From positions 1 to 6,445 of the forward strand of contig PCTC01000066.1 of the NCBI GenBank assembly GCA_002786595.1: a stretch of DNA of 6,445 bases. Reading direction: 5' to 3'. This DNA is from Candidatus Roizmanbacteria bacterium CG22_combo_CG10-13_8_21_14_all_34_12 (lineage in GTDB: Bacteria > Patescibacteriota > Microgenomatia > UBA1406 > GWC2-37-13). The notes under the pieces are model-generated. The model searched no databases. It saw only the letters and a list, made by a program, of their open reading frames with translations, and was not told the DNA's origin. Position 1 is the stretch's first letter. Each line of letters opens with the position of its first letter. A program made the position numbers and the translations under genes. Shown piece after piece: positions 5,823-6,445 of this stretch.

Positions 5823-5893
5823 AGCGGGCGAGCAGAATTGAACTGCCTACTTATCCTTGGGAAGGATACATTTTACCGGTAAACTACGCCCGC
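5823..5893 (-). tRNA. tRNA-Gly (anticodon CCC)
   Basis: On the minus strand this 71-nt sequence folds as a cloverleaf. The acceptor GCGGGCG pairs with CGCCCGC. The weak D stem is GTTT/AAAT (including a G-T pair) with loop ACCGGTA. The anticodon stem TATCC/GGATA encloses TTCCCAA, giving anticodon CCC, which reads GGG (glycine). The T stem GGCAG/CTGCT has one G-T pair and loop TTCAATT. The discriminator is T and CCA is not encoded. It lies 24 nt upstream of the tRNA-Thr in the same orientation, so the two are probably cotranscribed. Confidence 0.96.
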
Positions 5894-5905
5894 ACTTATT
5901 AAACT

Positions 5906-5911
5906 ATTATA
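5906..5911 (-). promoter_or_regulatory. Candidate -10 box for the tRNA-Gly/tRNA-Thr/Ig-protein unit
   Basis: In the 30-nt gap between the LysM stop and the tRNA-Gly, the minus strand reads TATAAT, a perfect match to the sigma-70 -10 consensus. It lies 12 nt before the tRNA 5' end, which leaves room for a start point near 5899 and a short leader. No good TTGACA-like hexamer lies at 16-18 nt (the sequence there is TTCCCC), and the region is AT-rich, so a chance match remains possible. Confidence 0.4.
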
Positions 5912-5923
5912 AACTATTTTAAA

Positions 5924-6445
5924 TTAGCGGGGAATAATCAAAACCATTCCGGCTTCAATCCTATCTGGAGTTAAAAGATTATTTGCGTTCATGATTTTTG
6001 GCCAGGCAAATAAATCTCCGTAAACTTTTTGCGAAATTATTGAAAGCGAGTCGCCTGGCTGGACAATATATTTATTCTCAACATAGGTCACTTGACCACT
6101 TGATATTGCAGAAATTTCTCCTACTGTCGGTTGACGTGGCGTAACTTGTGGAATAACTAATTTTTTTCCAACTTCTAAATTTGAAGAGTCGGAAATTTTA
6201 TTGGCAACGGAAATATCATAAGCATTAAAACCTGACCCATAAAATTTCTCGGAAATATTCCAAAGGTCGTCACCTTCTTGAACAACGTATGTTTTTAATG
6301 GTTTTTTTACTTCAATTACACTCTTAACTTGTTTTGAGCCAAATTTAAATGTAGGAATTTTGAAAGCCAAATTGATTTTCATATTTTTTAAGAATATTTT
6401 ATAAGTTAATGAGGAAATAATTAATGAAGCCAATAGTCCGAGAAA
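5924..6445 (-). CDS. Membrane-anchored double-LysM protein (5' end outside window)
   Basis: The frame is open to the right edge and ends in TAA at 5926-5924, giving 173 visible residues. The visible N-terminus (FLGLLASLIISSLTYKIFLKN) looks like a transmembrane helix followed by a short linker. Two LysM domains follow, about 49 residues each. The first is KTYVVQEGDDLWNISEKFYG...VANKI...LEVGKKLVIP, and the second is NKYIVQPGDSLSIISQKVYG...IMNANNL...IEAGMVLIIPR, which ends the protein. LysM modules bind N-acetylglucosamine-containing glycans such as peptidoglycan, so this is probably an envelope-tethering protein. No catalytic domain is visible, though one could lie N-terminal beyond the edge. 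The TTG at 6433 and the ATG giving MKINLAF are poor starts, because the hydrophobic segment continues upstream through both. It shares orientation with the tRNAs and the Ig-like gene downstream. Confidence 0.88.
   Translation of the reverse strand, partial: FLGLLASLIISSLTYKIFLKNMKINLAFKIPTFKFGSKQVKSVIEVKKPLKTYVVQEGDDLWNISEKFYGSGFNAYDISVANKISDSSNLEVGKKLVIPQVTPRQPTVGEISAISSGQVTYVENKYIVQPGDSLSIISQKVYGDLFAWPKIMNANNLLTPDRIEAGMVLIIPR

Noticed and set aside
5726..5893. tRNA pair as an integration site for a mobile island containing the glycan cluster
   Set aside because: No integrase and no duplicate of either tRNA 3' end is visible elsewhere in the window, and a co-oriented gene directly abuts the tRNA-Thr 3' end.
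6431..6433. TTG as the start codon of the LysM gene
   Set aside because: The frame stays open to the window edge and the upstream codons (FLGL) extend a hydrophobic helix, so the real start lies outside the window.
1..6445. CRISPR array, transposase or toxin-antitoxin module
   Set aside because: There are no regularly spaced direct repeats, and no frame shows such a protein. All major frames are glycan or envelope genes.

Overview
The window looks like low-GC chromosomal DNA from a small-genome bacterium of the Candidate Phyla Radiation (Patescibacteria, most like Microgenomates). This is inferred from protein style, short intergenic gaps, poor Shine-Dalgarno signals, tRNAs with no encoded CCA and short GC-rich palindromes in an AT-rich background. 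No marker gene is present to prove it. Five genes end in TGA, so the genetic code is not the TGA=Gly code of Gracilibacteria and Absconditabacteria.

The left 5 kb (plus strand) is a surface-glycan assembly cluster. It holds the 3' end of a family 2 glycosyltransferase (3-200), a glycosyltransferase 2 fused to a Wzx-type flippase (197-2131), a GT-B family 4 glycosyltransferase (2128-3051), a second WaaE/KdtX-like family 2 glycosyltransferase (3056-3850), a 106-bp AT-rich fold-back spacer, and a Wzy/O-antigen-ligase-like membrane protein (3957-5039). The first four genes are joined by ATGA overlaps or a 4-nt gap and look like one operon. Together they could add sugars to a lipid-linked oligosaccharide, flip it across the membrane, and polymerise or ligate it outside.

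The right 1.4 kb (minus strand) reads, in transcription order: a LysM protein running off the window edge (6445-5924), tRNA-Gly(CCC) (5893-5823), tRNA-Thr(CGT) (5798-5726), and a membrane-anchored protein with two Ig-like domains (5724-5020). That last gene starts one nucleotide after the tRNA-Thr and converges on the ligase gene with a 20-bp overlap.

The most unusual signal is a set of five different hairpin or palindromic elements inside the coding sequences of the glycosyltransferase genes. They are read in frame, as in Rickettsia palindromic elements. Two of them end exactly 13 nt upstream of an ATGA start-stop overlap. I see no CRISPR array, transposase or obvious new defence system.
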